Origin: Muribaculaceae bacterium
GTDB taxonomy: Bacteria > Bacteroidota > Bacteroidia > Bacteroidales > Muribaculaceae
NCBI GenBank assembly: GCA_017409345.1
Contig: JAFQSX010000031.1
Coordinates: forward strand, 1 to 64,000
Direction: 5' to 3'
DNA length: 64,000 nucleotides
A model generated the notes under the pieces. It was given only the letters and a program-made list of their open reading frames with translations, did no database searches and was not told the DNA's origin. A program made the translations under genes and the position numbers. Below, piece by piece: positions 38,001 to 44,071 of this stretch; the first letter of the stretch is position 1; every line of letters begins with the position of its first letter.

Positions 38001-39007
38001 TTGAAACCAACTATCGCCGATATATTAATGGCGAGCATGTTCATGCAGTGGGTGTGAGCGAAAATCTAATCACGATTAACCCCACATTCGCGGCGCCTTC
38101 AATTAATGCGACTAAATCTCCCGGGTTCTTGTTCATGGAAACAACAACACACTGGGATAATAATTGCAAAGATGAAAACGGCAATTATATAAATGGAGGT
38201 TACTATAAATACTTCTATGATGCAGCTGTAGATATTGCATGGAATGATTTCAATGACAATTTGGTCCGTTATATGGGTTATCATGCTACTCCAAAATTTG
38301 AATGTGTAGGACACCCCGACGGCAGTTCAAGTGAATGGACTCCATATTATGCGGCATCTTTATTAACCGATGAGCAAGTGGATATATACAACACTCGCAA
38401 AGGTAATAGTAACGAATCGGTATTAACCAAACTTGGTTATACAGGAAAAGAAGATTGGTCAGCATTGGCCACTGAAGAAAATCACCTTCCATTAAAGATT
38501 CACTATGTGTGGGCTGGAAATGATAAGATTGCTAATACGGGTGATGCAGGATTCGGTTTCGAGTTGAGTGCAAATTATCCTATCGTATCGGTGGAAACTC
38601 CCGAATTTAAAATTAATGAATATCCACAAAGTGGAGCCTATGAATTTGCTCTTGTCAATCCTCTTTCTCGAAGCACATCGGGTTATGAATTGCAGATGAT
38701 TACCACTGTTAATAAGGATTATAAGACATTAGTAATGGATGGAATCATCGAAACACCAACTACCGGTGTTGAGAATGTGGGTGTAGGTAATGGTGCATTG
38801 CGCTTGTATCCAAATCCTGCCAATAGTGTTGTGACTCTTCAAGCTCCTATAACTATCACCGATGTGAAGATTTTCTCTGTGGATGGTCAGTTGTTGAAAG
38901 AATTTGATGCCGACGACACTAAAGTGAAAATCAATGTGAGCGACCTCCCAACCGGTGTTTACATCGTTCACGCCGCCGGCTCAACAACACGATTGATTAA
39001 ACGATAA
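32096..39007 (+). CDS. giant type IX-secreted amidase-like protein
   Basis: 2303 residues. Signal peptide 1-22 (MKLKKLLFATSVALLSLSASA). Residues about 28-320 look like a zinc-dependent N-acetylmuramoyl-L-alanine amidase (Amidase_3-like): INPGHG, a Glu in GFFESNTNLQKG, ISIHSNATTG near 148, and catalytic-type Glu in LVEGYDHTYQPG near 274. A CnaB-like repeat follows (about 325-430). A module of about 400 residues occurs twice (about 433-840 and 1098-1500), each with IAxDNDxTSxNFG and a late DQMxFDHxxNLYIAS. Between the copies are two SusE/SusF-like domains starting PLYIVGNS and PLYIVGNT, then an acidic linker. A fibronectin-like part follows (about 1509-1640), and the end (about 2232-2303) is a type IX sorting domain with LRLYPNPANS and LPTGVYIVHA. 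It probably acts on or at the cell surface; the substrate is unknown. Confidence 0.85.
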   Translation: MKLKKLLFATSVALLSLSASAANPEDVRIYINPGHGSYTGSDRPMSTIKHGNQTSTNVGSDTAGFFESNTNLQKGFGLLEKLIEYGVPFDRTKNQTNSNAARVGAALDLSQNIVMSHVKCGGSNTNGEYNRNLSDIAAEANSNNFDYFISIHSNATTGDHNVPTHLNHCLYLYRGYDGKTYSSSQSASIEMATKSWPHAMSNKHMNYNWLSNPNQPRNNESYSNNKMCYYPSGKDADGNPYWIKGDLTFQYGLKSGGSYIGYYGVLKHDVPGFLVEGYDHTYQPGLHRALNDDVARHEGEMYARGINDYFGFGKTDSYGKIYGIVRDHSVVMDHPFYQVTRSNTVDANTSINQTDNKKPINHVTVELYNSSGVLVDSYLTDDEWNGAYMFKKVAPGSYTIKHSRVGYGDVTQTVTVTANQTNYLNIDMRTVADGTAVQGHYAYGLKLTKVDDETYTASFKSTGAMSNGKIILTNSSTKEQTVIPTGSISKGSNTITIDATELEDGVNYTWAVAFDNPASAGYKLLHSNSNIATSNYRVGLAIDNDETSANFGTIYTITGYGKGMQKINPDFSTDNSKFLTSYFGISSTSNSVRLETSNGKVYIANNDASSTGVWVWNPSTSTHSRVISTKAAGVAFSGTGSSRKMYISGTKYAYGYNIGTADTWSSSASSTFSALGTLLVNGDGDIYATDNAIIASQIRYAPNNALEVPSFAVSDLSGNVKFNSKWLNTEATDGSSLEGCNGGGFAFSKDKSIFAVQEGATNNSAYEAPVKIYSVKWNGSTPTFIYHYTITLSGTYAVDQMAFDHADNLYIASRQKGLLVYAIKTPARQTVTNGQGTVVGAKPPTPLYIVGNSDAVGNWDPANAVEFTNNGTNYTITLDENTTEFKISTGKGDISGDWTEFDAGNLTTNEAITNGGTINLIAQHSYNNFVLPWAGVWNITVSGDLSTLTATTSTPQPLPPLYIVGNTAELGAWNTENAVEVANDGTKYTVTLNENVTAFKISTNKGDATTFNNGNLTPGGAITNGGTLNLIADKDGGNIALPWEGVWNVTIAGDLSTLHASTSTPNPDEGPGIGVEPEDAPNPDAEPTETDEAEDAQTEGYFAYDLQSSKSGDVYTFKFKSTGARKNGRIVLTNKSTGAKTEIKTPIVKGQNTITINAYDIVKGDYTWAVKLTNNANSTVTQVASDNSIVLGNGRIGVAIDNDQTSKNFGAIYTITGTGKGLQKFNADMTKNGSLILTGKFGQQTGYTTRSNRLEVNQGKVYIANYASENPGVWVYDPTGTETVTKVSGSTYYERAIAFYGEGANRIAFGSHNSTRYVQRFNIGTNSSWVSGSPSAYFYQAGVLDNGDGDILVTNNAVIVSQNRYTGNNQATNPVFAVFDHNLNLILKSNVINSTLTGSSNGGMAITPDYKTFAIINGRTETAPASGVFLDEDLKVYVYSVSWNGSTPTFTHQYNFALSGTRQVDQMEFDHGGNLYIASREKGLLKYAVKTSARATVTNSTATITGLGNPVPSNVVAIRKCYGEGSNTTAGTVDADITWTGEAGEYKVYYQTMRRDASGNRVYDNNGTWVEAGTATIASGSTSGKFTHKNLAPGSDYNRIYNYKVANYYSAANYASEVKSKSISGKGRTVTSAAPCEPVTVTLSQPTEVKDGVTLYSFDVKLDLAPNTDVFNASLRDDNDELPTMTKYVIVVDEATAKVLNAASNVSEVGRFYQGPATMTANNCNHYVINDWYMVVDIDDVTPSDDLSKATKSLTWKNVNPLHSFQPQVYASAVRTFNFTATDASILGKPDADALTMTLPSPQWISNQDNGSVGVVTLEGDYSSLVTTDDYPMGTFRKVGDIENPTNPVAITRANYIGSLGAMLQPLAVTDDIIGTRNANGIYENATWNIAYTFKLYEKNGEEWTLIREAQKYDQQSTDANVNSLYSNTSGLSFDITGMPVGADEEASPDGRKRLVYNPQKNKEYKLVVETNYRRYINGEHVHAVGVSENLITINPTFAAPSINATKSPGFLFMETTTHWDNNCKDENGNYINGGYYKYFYDAAVDIAWNDFNDNLVRYMGYHATPKFECVGHPDGSSSEWTPYYAASLLTDEQVDIYNTRKGNSNESVLTKLGYTGKEDWSALATEENHLPLKIHYVWAGNDKIANTGDAGFGFELSANYPIVSVETPEFKINEYPQSGAYEFALVNPLSRSTSGYELQMITTVNKDYKTLVMDGIIETPTTGVENVGVGNGALRLYPNPANSVVTLQAPITITDVKIFSVDGQLLKEFDADDTKVKINVSDLPTGVYIVHAAGSTTRLIKR

Positions 39008-39070
39008 CCTCCAATAACTATCCTCCTACCACGCAGTTGATAGGAGGAACAATGGAGCCAAAGAGAACAA

Positions 39071-39134
39071 AACTCTCCTCTTGAAAATTACTAAGTAATT
39101 TTTAGGAGGAGTACGGCGAAGCCGGGAGGTGGTT
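39071..39134 (+). repeat. structured intergenic repeat, copy 1
   Basis: Two-stem element of 64 bases. Stem 1 pairs CTCCTCTTGAAAATTA with TAATTTTTAGGAGGAG (16 pairs, two G-U). Stem 2 is CGGC-GAA-GCCG, followed by GGAGGTGGTT. Confidence 0.75.
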
Positions 39135-39181
39135 AAATTTAATTCATAATGCTCAATGCTTAATTTTCACGCGTCAGCCCC

Positions 39182-39241
39182 AACTCTCCTCTTGTTTTTC
39201 GCAGAAAAATAGGAGGAGTACCCCGAAGGGGTGAGGTGGTT
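39182..39241 (+). repeat. structured intergenic repeat, copy 2
   Basis: Same layout in 60 bases. Stem 1 arms are changed to CTCCTCTTGTTTTTC / GAAAAATAGGAGGAG, and stem 2 to CCCC-GAA-GGGG. Both stems still pair in spite of the changed bases. Confidence 0.75.
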
Positions 39242-39284
39242 AAAAAGAAATAAATTGTTTCATAAATATTTTGGTTTTTAAGTG

Positions 39285-39318
39285 AATAGGGGCAGTGCCG
39301 AGAGGTATTGCCCCTATT
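39285..39318 (+). terminator. hairpin with T run
   Basis: AATAGGGGCA and TGCCCCTATT form a 10-bp stem with a 14-base loop, followed by TTTTTC. It is far (278 bases) from the giant gene, but no other + strand gene needs it. Confidence 0.55.
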
Positions 39319-39363
39319 TTTCTACAAGAACAAAGGTACAGTTATATTCCCATTAGTATAAGA

Positions 39364-39427
39364 AACTCTCCTCTTGAAAATTGCTAAGTAATTTTTAGGA
39401 GGAGTACGGCGAAGCCGGGAGGTGGTT
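39364..39427 (+). repeat. structured intergenic repeat, copy 3
   Basis: 64 bases, differing from copy 1 within the element at only one position (an A to G at the top of stem 1 that still pairs as G-U). Confidence 0.75.
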
Positions 39428-39470
39428 TTTACTTGATTATTGCCGAGTGCAGTCCATCGAAGACATAGTC

Positions 39471-39494
39471 AGTACCCCGAAGTGGGGAGGTGGT
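39471..39494 (+). repeat. structured intergenic repeat, copy 4 (partial)
   Basis: Only the second stem and tail remain: CCCC-GAAGT-GGGG followed by AGGTGGT. Confidence 0.6.
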
Positions 39495-39727
39495 AAAAAA
39501 AGGAATAATCCTCACGAATTACATTTGCGATTAAATCAGTCATTGAGACGCATTAGGCTAAATCCGGCTACATACTAATCAACCTATTAGGGGTTAATTG
39601 GGGAGCCAATAATAAAAAAGGTTGAAAAAATTTGGAATTGTTACAGCCGAAAAAGTAGGCACATAAGTGGCTCAAACATAGCGAAGAGAGAGGTTTGTAG
39701 GGACTAGTTCGCTTGGTATTTAACTGA

Positions 39728-39758
39728 TAGCCCTGTGAATTGAAAATTCTCAGGGCTA
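39728..39758. repeat. interrupted 13-bp inverted repeat
   Basis: TAGCCCTG-t-GAATT-gaa-AATTC-t-CAGGGCTA, symmetrical with one T-T mismatch. It lies 75 bases past the stop of the minus-strand ATPase gene. No T run follows, so a terminator role is doubtful. Confidence 0.55.
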
Positions 39759-39833
39759 CGACTGGTCAAAATTCTTTTCGGTGGTTCCATGTTATTTCCC
39801 TATAATGGGAATTGTTTTAAGTGTTTAATATAT

Positions 39834-41270
39834 TCAAAAAGCGGACTTATGCTGCTTTATTGTATTGTCTCCAACAATATAGGCGTACAATGCTGCTGGA
39901 ATAAATTGAATACCTACAGAACTTAGAGATTTGTAAATATATTTACTTGTTGTTGTAACTAATGCTGTTGGGAGTTTATTATTTTTTAAGAAATCCAATA
40001 ATGGCTTTAATTCTGCGGTTTGGTCAACGTATCTATCACTCCACTTAATTTCAACAGCCCAATATGGTTTCTGTCTTGCTAAATCCATTCCAACCATATC
40101 AACTTCGCGATTTTTTTTGCCTTCGGTCCATCGGGCATAATGTATTTCAGCAGTTCCACGTTGTATCCATTGAGCAAAAATAGCAGTCTCTACAATGTGC
40201 CCAAACATGCTATCTGAAGATGATAGAGGAGAAAATAGTGCACATCTTAAAGAGGGGTTGGTCAAATAGATTTTAAATGCAGTAACACGCTGAAACTTTT
40301 TTGCGGTTTCATTTACTTTATGGACGACCTTGATTAAAAATGCAGCTTCAAAATATTGGATATATTTTCTTAAAAGATCTTTGCTTATTCCTGAATCTTG
40401 AGATAAATTATCATATGTAAATTCCTCTCCAGTGCGATATACAATATGTATAAACAGCCGATTTAGTTCTTGTATATCTTTTATTCCATATAAACTTGGC
40501 AAATCTCGCAACAATACTTTATCTACAATGTCGTGTCTTACATACTGAGCGACATCTTCTTGCATTTTCTTAGATAGTACAATCTCAGGATATCCTCCAT
40601 AATTAATATAATTCTCAAAGTGTTTATTTAGTGTATTGATATCAATTGTATCATAACTATCTATTTCTTGCCCATTCCAATTCATTTTTGCTGGAACAAT
40701 TAAACTATTGAGATTCAGAAGATGTATATATTCATTAAATGTTAGGGGGGGTAACATAAAATCCGTGAAACGGCCAGCTCCACTCTCTACACTCTTCATC
40801 CTCAATGCAGCAGCTGCCGACCCCGATGCAACAAATTTAATATTCCTATAACTATCTATCAATGATTTTAGATGTATTTCCCAATCTTTAAGATATTGTA
40901 TCTCGTCGTAAAATACATAATAGTTTTCCATTGGAGTATTATTTTGCTTCAAAGATTCTGTTGCTAATTGTAGCAATTCTTCTAACGATATATTATTATA
41001 TATTGGAGTATCTATCGATAAGTAAATAATTTTTTGAGGTGGAACTCCTTGCCTTATCAATTTTTCAATTGCATGAAATAACATTACGGTTTTGCCTACG
41101 CGACGCGGTCCCATAAGTATAATGCCTCTGCGAGAAGAGATATCGGCTACTAAAGGGAAAAACATATCAAGATATAGCCTATGTTGCATTTGTTTGTAAT
41201 CGTTTGGAATTGAGCCTGATACCCACCATGGATTATCAAATTGCATTCTTCTGATTATTTGTTCTTTCAT
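39834..41270 (-). CDS. AAA_14 / DUF4143 ATP-binding protein (second copy type)
   Basis: About 478 residues from the ATG at 41270 (MKEQIIRRMQF); an in-frame ATG at 41288 is also possible. Walker A is MGPRRVGKTVML, Walker B-like YYVFYDEIQYLKDWE, sensor FVASGSAAAALRMK. A DUF4143-type C-terminus follows with a PD-(D/E)XK-like patch (REVDMVGMDLA, WAVEIKWSDRY). It is larger than and only distantly similar to the plus-strand protein at 20939. It is flanked by noncoding repeats on one side and an exported-protein operon on the other, which suggests accessory DNA. Function is unproven. Confidence 0.85.
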   Translation of the reverse strand: MKEQIIRRMQFDNPWWVSGSIPNDYKQMQHRLYLDMFFPLVADISSRRGIILMGPRRVGKTVMLFHAIEKLIRQGVPPQKIIYLSIDTPIYNNISLEELLQLATESLKQNNTPMENYYVFYDEIQYLKDWEIHLKSLIDSYRNIKFVASGSAAAALRMKSVESGAGRFTDFMLPPLTFNEYIHLLNLNSLIVPAKMNWNGQEIDSYDTIDINTLNKHFENYINYGGYPEIVLSKKMQEDVAQYVRHDIVDKVLLRDLPSLYGIKDIQELNRLFIHIVYRTGEEFTYDNLSQDSGISKDLLRKYIQYFEAAFLIKVVHKVNETAKKFQRVTAFKIYLTNPSLRCALFSPLSSSDSMFGHIVETAIFAQWIQRGTAEIHYARWTEGKKNREVDMVGMDLARQKPYWAVEIKWSDRYVDQTAELKPLLDFLKNNKLPTALVTTTSKYIYKSLSSVGIQFIPAALYAYIVGDNTIKQHKSAF

Positions 41271-41460
41271 AATAAGGTCCTTAAACATATTTCTTCAAGA
41301 TTAAATTTAAGACAAAAATAAATAAAAAAAAAGACTTATCCAAACAAAATGTGTAAAATAAGATGTTTTTATTTTGCTTATTTGTACAAAAAGATAAAAA
41401 TAAGAGTTTTTACCTAGTAAAAATATCCTTATTTAGAATTAGTGCTCGTGTCCTTGAAGT

Positions 41461-41547
41461 ACTCCCCCAATCGTAATACACTACAATGACCTAAAAGAAG
41501 ATGACGGAATCACCTATCTTCCAATATATATGACGCTGTTGTTGTAG
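41461..41547 (+). pseudogene. possible decayed gene fragment
   Basis: A protein-like stretch without start codon reads IVIHYNDLKEDDGI, then TYLPIYM, to a stop at 41547. The sequence continues in another frame as DAVVVGELRSLLL, suggesting a frameshifted relic. It was not recognised. The rest of 41289-41591 is AT-rich without clear features. Confidence 0.22.
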
Positions 41548-41591
41548 GGGAATTACGCAGTCTTTTACTTTAGGCAATATTACCGAGATAA

Positions 41592-41620
41592 AAAAACAGA
41601 GTGCATTGCACTCTGTTTTT
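41592..41620 (-). terminator. terminator of the small exported-protein operon
   Basis: AAAAACAGAGTGC and GCACTCTGTTTTT form a 13-bp stem with a 3-base loop, T run on the minus strand, 28 bases after the last stop. Confidence 0.88.
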
Positions 41621-41647
41621 GAAAGGATATTTCTGGTAGTAATAGTC

Positions 41648-41890
41648 TTAGTTGTAACAAACAAGTTGATTTGTATTTACAGAATCTTTTGGCATATCAA
41701 AATTGGGACGATCATAGGAATCTGACGCATCATTGAGTAGATGGTGAAGCCCTTCTCCAATTTTATATCCTGCATCGTATGCATCTTCTTCAGAGATGGA
41801 AGATGTAGATGAACTACTAGCAGCAAGAAAAGTAAATGCTCCAAGAATTGCGATGGGAGCAATTAATGATTTAATTTTTTTTGTAAACAT
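41648..41890 (-). CDS. small exported or membrane-anchored protein, operon gene 6
   Basis: 80 residues. A basic start (MFTKKIKSLIAP) and a hydrophobic stretch IAILGAFTFLAAS are followed by a serine-rich segment, so it is exported or stays anchored by this helix. The rest is acidic (ISEEDAYDAGYKIGEGLHHL) with one Cys near the end. The GYKIGEGLHHLL helix could be amphipathic. It starts 28 bases inside the preceding gene, so translation is likely coupled. No known family was recognised. Confidence 0.65.
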   Translation of the reverse strand: MFTKKIKSLIAPIAILGAFTFLAASSSSTSSISEEDAYDAGYKIGEGLHHLLNDASDSYDRPNFDMPKDSVNTNQLVCYN

Positions 41891-42279
41891 AGGAAAATTA
41901 TTAAAGTGATTAAATAAAATGTTATATCAATATTGTCATAAGTCCCTGATATAATACGAAAATATTGTAATGATTCCCAGATAAATGGGAGTAAAATTGC
42001 AATTATGAAAAGGATACGATTAATTATCGATTTGTCATAAAAAGCAATCATAAAAGACAATAGCGAGTAATACCATAAAGCATCAGGTAGATTATAAATT
42101 AAACAATCAATAAATATTGAATGGTGGTTTATTTTAATATTAATACTCTTAAGCCATTCGCTATTGAAAATATATTGGAGAGCCAATATGTCTTGTCGAA
42201 AGAAAAGGTATATTAGCCCTCCTATTAGAAGTGTTATTGTGCCAATAATATAATTTGTAGGAGTTCTATTTTTTGACAT
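41863..42279 (-). CDS. four-helix membrane protein, operon gene 5
   Basis: 138 residues with about four hydrophobic helices: YIIGTITLLIGGLIYLFF (about 10-27), LWYYSLLSFMIAFY (about 67-80), IINRILFIIAILLPFIW (about 85-101) and FYLITLIIFLCL (about 121-132). The loop between helices 1 and 2 contains NHHSIFIDCLIYNLPDA. It resembles short VanZ-like or unknown inner-membrane proteins, but no signature is firm. It is the only integral membrane protein of the operon and could be an immunity, export or anchoring partner for its neighbours; that is inference only. Confidence 0.65.
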   Translation of the reverse strand: MSKNRTPTNYIIGTITLLIGGLIYLFFRQDILALQYIFNSEWLKSINIKINHHSIFIDCLIYNLPDALWYYSLLSFMIAFYDKSIINRILFIIAILLPFIWESLQYFRIISGTYDNIDITFYLITLIIFLCLQKKLNH

Positions 42280-42320
42280 TGATACCTTAAATAAAAGGCT
42301 ATAGAACTTTGCAAACTAAA

Positions 42321-42677
42321 TTATTGTACTCCCAATTTGTAGGACTTGCCGTTATATGAAGAACCTACATTAATAGATGTGCTAGTAGATTTTGTCTTGC
42401 CAGCAGGGACTTTGACAACTTCACTTGCGACAAGTTCACCTTCAATAACAACAATCACGGTAGCATAGGCATCTGTTTCTTGTGGACAACTGAGACCTAC
42501 AGTAAATGTTTTAGTTGAACTACTGTTGATTGTTCCCGTGTAATGAGATAACGAAAATTGACAAACCTGTGGAGAGCCGCTAGTGTAAGAAGATGTAGTT
42601 GCTTGACTATTTGACGCAAAAACAATAGGGCTAAACATTAATGCGGCTAATGATGCTAAAATAAAGAGCCTTTTCAT
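42321..42677 (-). CDS. small exported Ig-like protein, operon gene 4
   Basis: 118 residues. The signal peptide MKRLFILASLAALMFSPIVFA is followed by a Ser/Thr-rich beta-type sequence with two cysteines (QVCQFSLSHYTG and VGLSCPQET) that could form a disulfide. The pattern FTVGL, ATVIVVIEGEL, VVKVPAGKTKS, KSYKLGVQ suggests a small beta sandwich. No catalytic motif is seen. The family was not recognised. Confidence 0.7.
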   Translation of the reverse strand: MKRLFILASLAALMFSPIVFASNSQATTSSYTSGSPQVCQFSLSHYTGTINSSSTKTFTVGLSCPQETDAYATVIVVIEGELVASEVVKVPAGKTKSTSTSINVGSSYNGKSYKLGVQ

Positions 42678-42702
42678 AATAATAAAAACTATAGATTAGT
42701 AA

Positions 42703-43050
42703 TTAACGGTGATATTTTGAAAATCCGGCACGTTTAAAAAACATTCCACTAAAGTCAATTGCTTTGCCATCTTTTGTAGCCCAGTACCATGTCCCTCTAT
42801 ATGTTTGACCATTGTCATAGAACTCAATACGCCAAGTTTGTCCGGGTTGTATTGCTCCATTAATGTTGTAGGTAACATATTTTGTTTCATTGTATTTGAG
42901 GTCTTGAATTGTTGCAGTCCCATCGCGATTCAATTCGATACGAGCAGTTAACTCACCATCTTCAAAGGCTTCATATACACCAGAATCGGTTTCAGCATAA
43001 GCGATAACACAGATGAAAAGCGAAATTAGGGAAAATATAAATTTTTTCAT
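42703..43050 (-). CDS. small exported beta-rich protein, operon gene 3
   Basis: 115 residues. The signal peptide MKKFIFSLISLFICVIAYA leads into short strands (GELTARIELNRDGTATIQDL, WRIEFYDNGQTYRGTWYWAT), a lipocalin- or META-like pattern in which each strand pair ends in a turn with Asp/Asn/Gly. The short basic end is RAGFSKYHR. It was not assigned to a family. It follows gene 2 by 66 bases. Confidence 0.7.
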   Translation of the reverse strand: MKKFIFSLISLFICVIAYAETDSGVYEAFEDGELTARIELNRDGTATIQDLKYNETKYVTYNINGAIQPGQTWRIEFYDNGQTYRGTWYWATKDGKAIDFSGMFFKRAGFSKYHR

Positions 43051-43116
43051 TGTTTATGATTTTAATAATTTATATAAGAAATTGTGGAGCAATAATAATG
43101 CCCCTCTTTGTTAGTA

Positions 43117-43455
43117 TTACTTTTTTGAATAAGAGGTGCCATTATAGTAAAGAGTTCTCCCATTTGAAGATATTGTAATACACTCTCTATTAAATTTGAG
43201 TATATAGTTGCCTTGAGGATCCATTTCAGTAGAGAAACTATACTCTTTCATAGACCCATTAACGCAAATTCTTATCCAACTACTTTCTACTTTGATAAAG
43301 TTGCTACCATCCCAAAATACTCCTGTTGGGACATTAATGCTAGGGGCAGCTAGTTCCATTGAGACAAAAGAAAATGAGTTTGATGCAGAATTACTTGCGA
43401 TACATGCAGAAATGCCCATTACAAAAGCACAAACAATAATTGAAATCTTTTTCAT
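43117..43455 (-). CDS. small exported protein, operon gene 2
   Basis: 112 residues. The signal peptide MKKISIIVCAFVMGISACIA is followed by ASNSFSFVSMELAAPSINVP. The rest alternates in short strands (WIRICVNGSMKEYSFSTEMD, CITISSNGRTLYYNGTSY). The Cys in GISACIAS could make a weak lipobox, but spacing and flanks favour ordinary cleavage. Two further Cys occur in the mature part. The family is unknown. Confidence 0.68.
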   Translation of the reverse strand: MKKISIIVCAFVMGISACIASNSASNSFSFVSMELAAPSINVPTGVFWDGSNFIKVESSWIRICVNGSMKEYSFSTEMDPQGNYILKFNRECITISSNGRTLYYNGTSYSKK

Positions 43456-43483
43456 AACTAAAATATTTTTATAGGGTTAATAA

Positions 43484-43726
43484 TTATTTTCTAGGAACAA
43501 CTTTACGGTTGTCTTTTCTTGGTACCACTTTGCGATTGTCGTTAGTTTTACCATTATCGCTTCGTTTTGTTTTAGTTGGTCGGTTGCCGGCATCTCTCAC
43601 GGTGCGACCTTCACGAGGGCTTTGTTCGGTTGTTGTTTGACTTTCGCTTGTAGTAGCAAAAGTTGTAACGGTTCCGGAGCAAGCGAAAATTGCTGCGCAA
43701 ATAAGAGCGATTGTTTTACGTTTCAT
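43484..43726 (-). CDS. small exported basic protein with nonapeptide repeat, operon gene 1
   Basis: 80 residues. The signal peptide MKRKTIALICAAIFACSGTV is followed by a disordered, strongly basic mature part rich in Arg, Lys, Asn and Pro. It ends with DNRKVVPRK twice in tandem, directly before the stop. The two DNA copies differ at five third-codon positions with no amino-acid change, so the peptide appears maintained. The composition suggests binding to something acidic (nucleic acid, LPS or glycan) or an antimicrobial-like peptide; neither is shown. Confidence 0.68.
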   Translation of the reverse strand: MKRKTIALICAAIFACSGTVTTFATTSESQTTTEQSPREGRTVRDAGNRPTKTKRSDNGKTNDNRKVVPRKDNRKVVPRK

Positions 43727-43763
43727 AATTTTAGGGGTTCTTAATGATTTTAAATGATTACGG

Positions 43764-43771
43764 CAAAGTTA
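43764..43771 (-). promoter_or_regulatory. candidate -7 element of the exported-protein operon
   Basis: Minus-strand TAACTTTG, 37 bases upstream of operon gene 1. No TTG is seen at the usual distance upstream, so the promoter may need an activator, for instance the neighbouring HTH protein. Confidence 0.45.
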
Positions 43772-43836
43772 AAGGTTTTCTATTGGATTGGTTAGTGGTT
43801 GTGCGTAAAGAAGTTTTACGGAAGTGTCAAAAGATT

Positions 43837-44061
43837 TTACGGTGTGTGGTCGCTATTGGATGTGAGGGAGGTGGTGTAGTATTGGAAAAAGTCGTGGTTG
43901 AGGGCTTGTGATATGCGTAGGAGGAGGTCGGTGTTGATTGATGGTTGCGAGAAGATATAATACACGTTGGGACGCTCGCAGTTGATTTTGCGAGCAAGCC
44001 AGGTGGGAGTTCGTTCCTGGCGGTCAAGTTCTTGACGAATGAGTTGTCCGATATGTATCAT
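43837..44061 (-). CDS. Xre-type HTH protein upstream of the exported-protein operon
   Basis: 74 residues. The HTH core comprises MIHIGQLIRQELDRQERTPT, WLARKINCERPNVYYIFSQP and LLLRISQALNHDFFQYYTTS. This pattern (WLA, then NVYxI, then LLxISxALxxDFF) is common in small Bacteroidales regulators. It lies 110 bases upstream of the operon on the same strand and has a long foldable leader, so it is a good candidate to control the operon. No inverted-repeat operator was identified with confidence. Confidence 0.78.
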   Translation of the reverse strand: MIHIGQLIRQELDRQERTPTWLARKINCERPNVYYIFSQPSINTDLLLRISQALNHDFFQYYTTSLTSNSDHTP

Positions 44062-44071
44062 AAAAAAGGCG

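Larger units (their letters stand above)
39008..39833. other. 0.8-kb noncoding region with structured repeats
   Basis: No credible gene. It holds a hairpin right after the giant gene (TCCTCCTA/TAGGAGGA, 39020-39047), four copies of a structured repeat, a terminator-like hairpin, and an inverted repeat at 39728-39758. The stretch 39495-39727 shows no structure I can name. Confidence 0.6.

Noticed and set aside
39071..39494. CRISPR array
   Set aside because: The repeats are unevenly spaced (about 50 to 180 bases apart), partly degenerate, self-complementary, and no cas gene is present.
42696..42923. alternative 75-codon minus-strand frame
   Set aside because: It overlaps out of frame with the 115-residue exported protein, which has a clear signal peptide.
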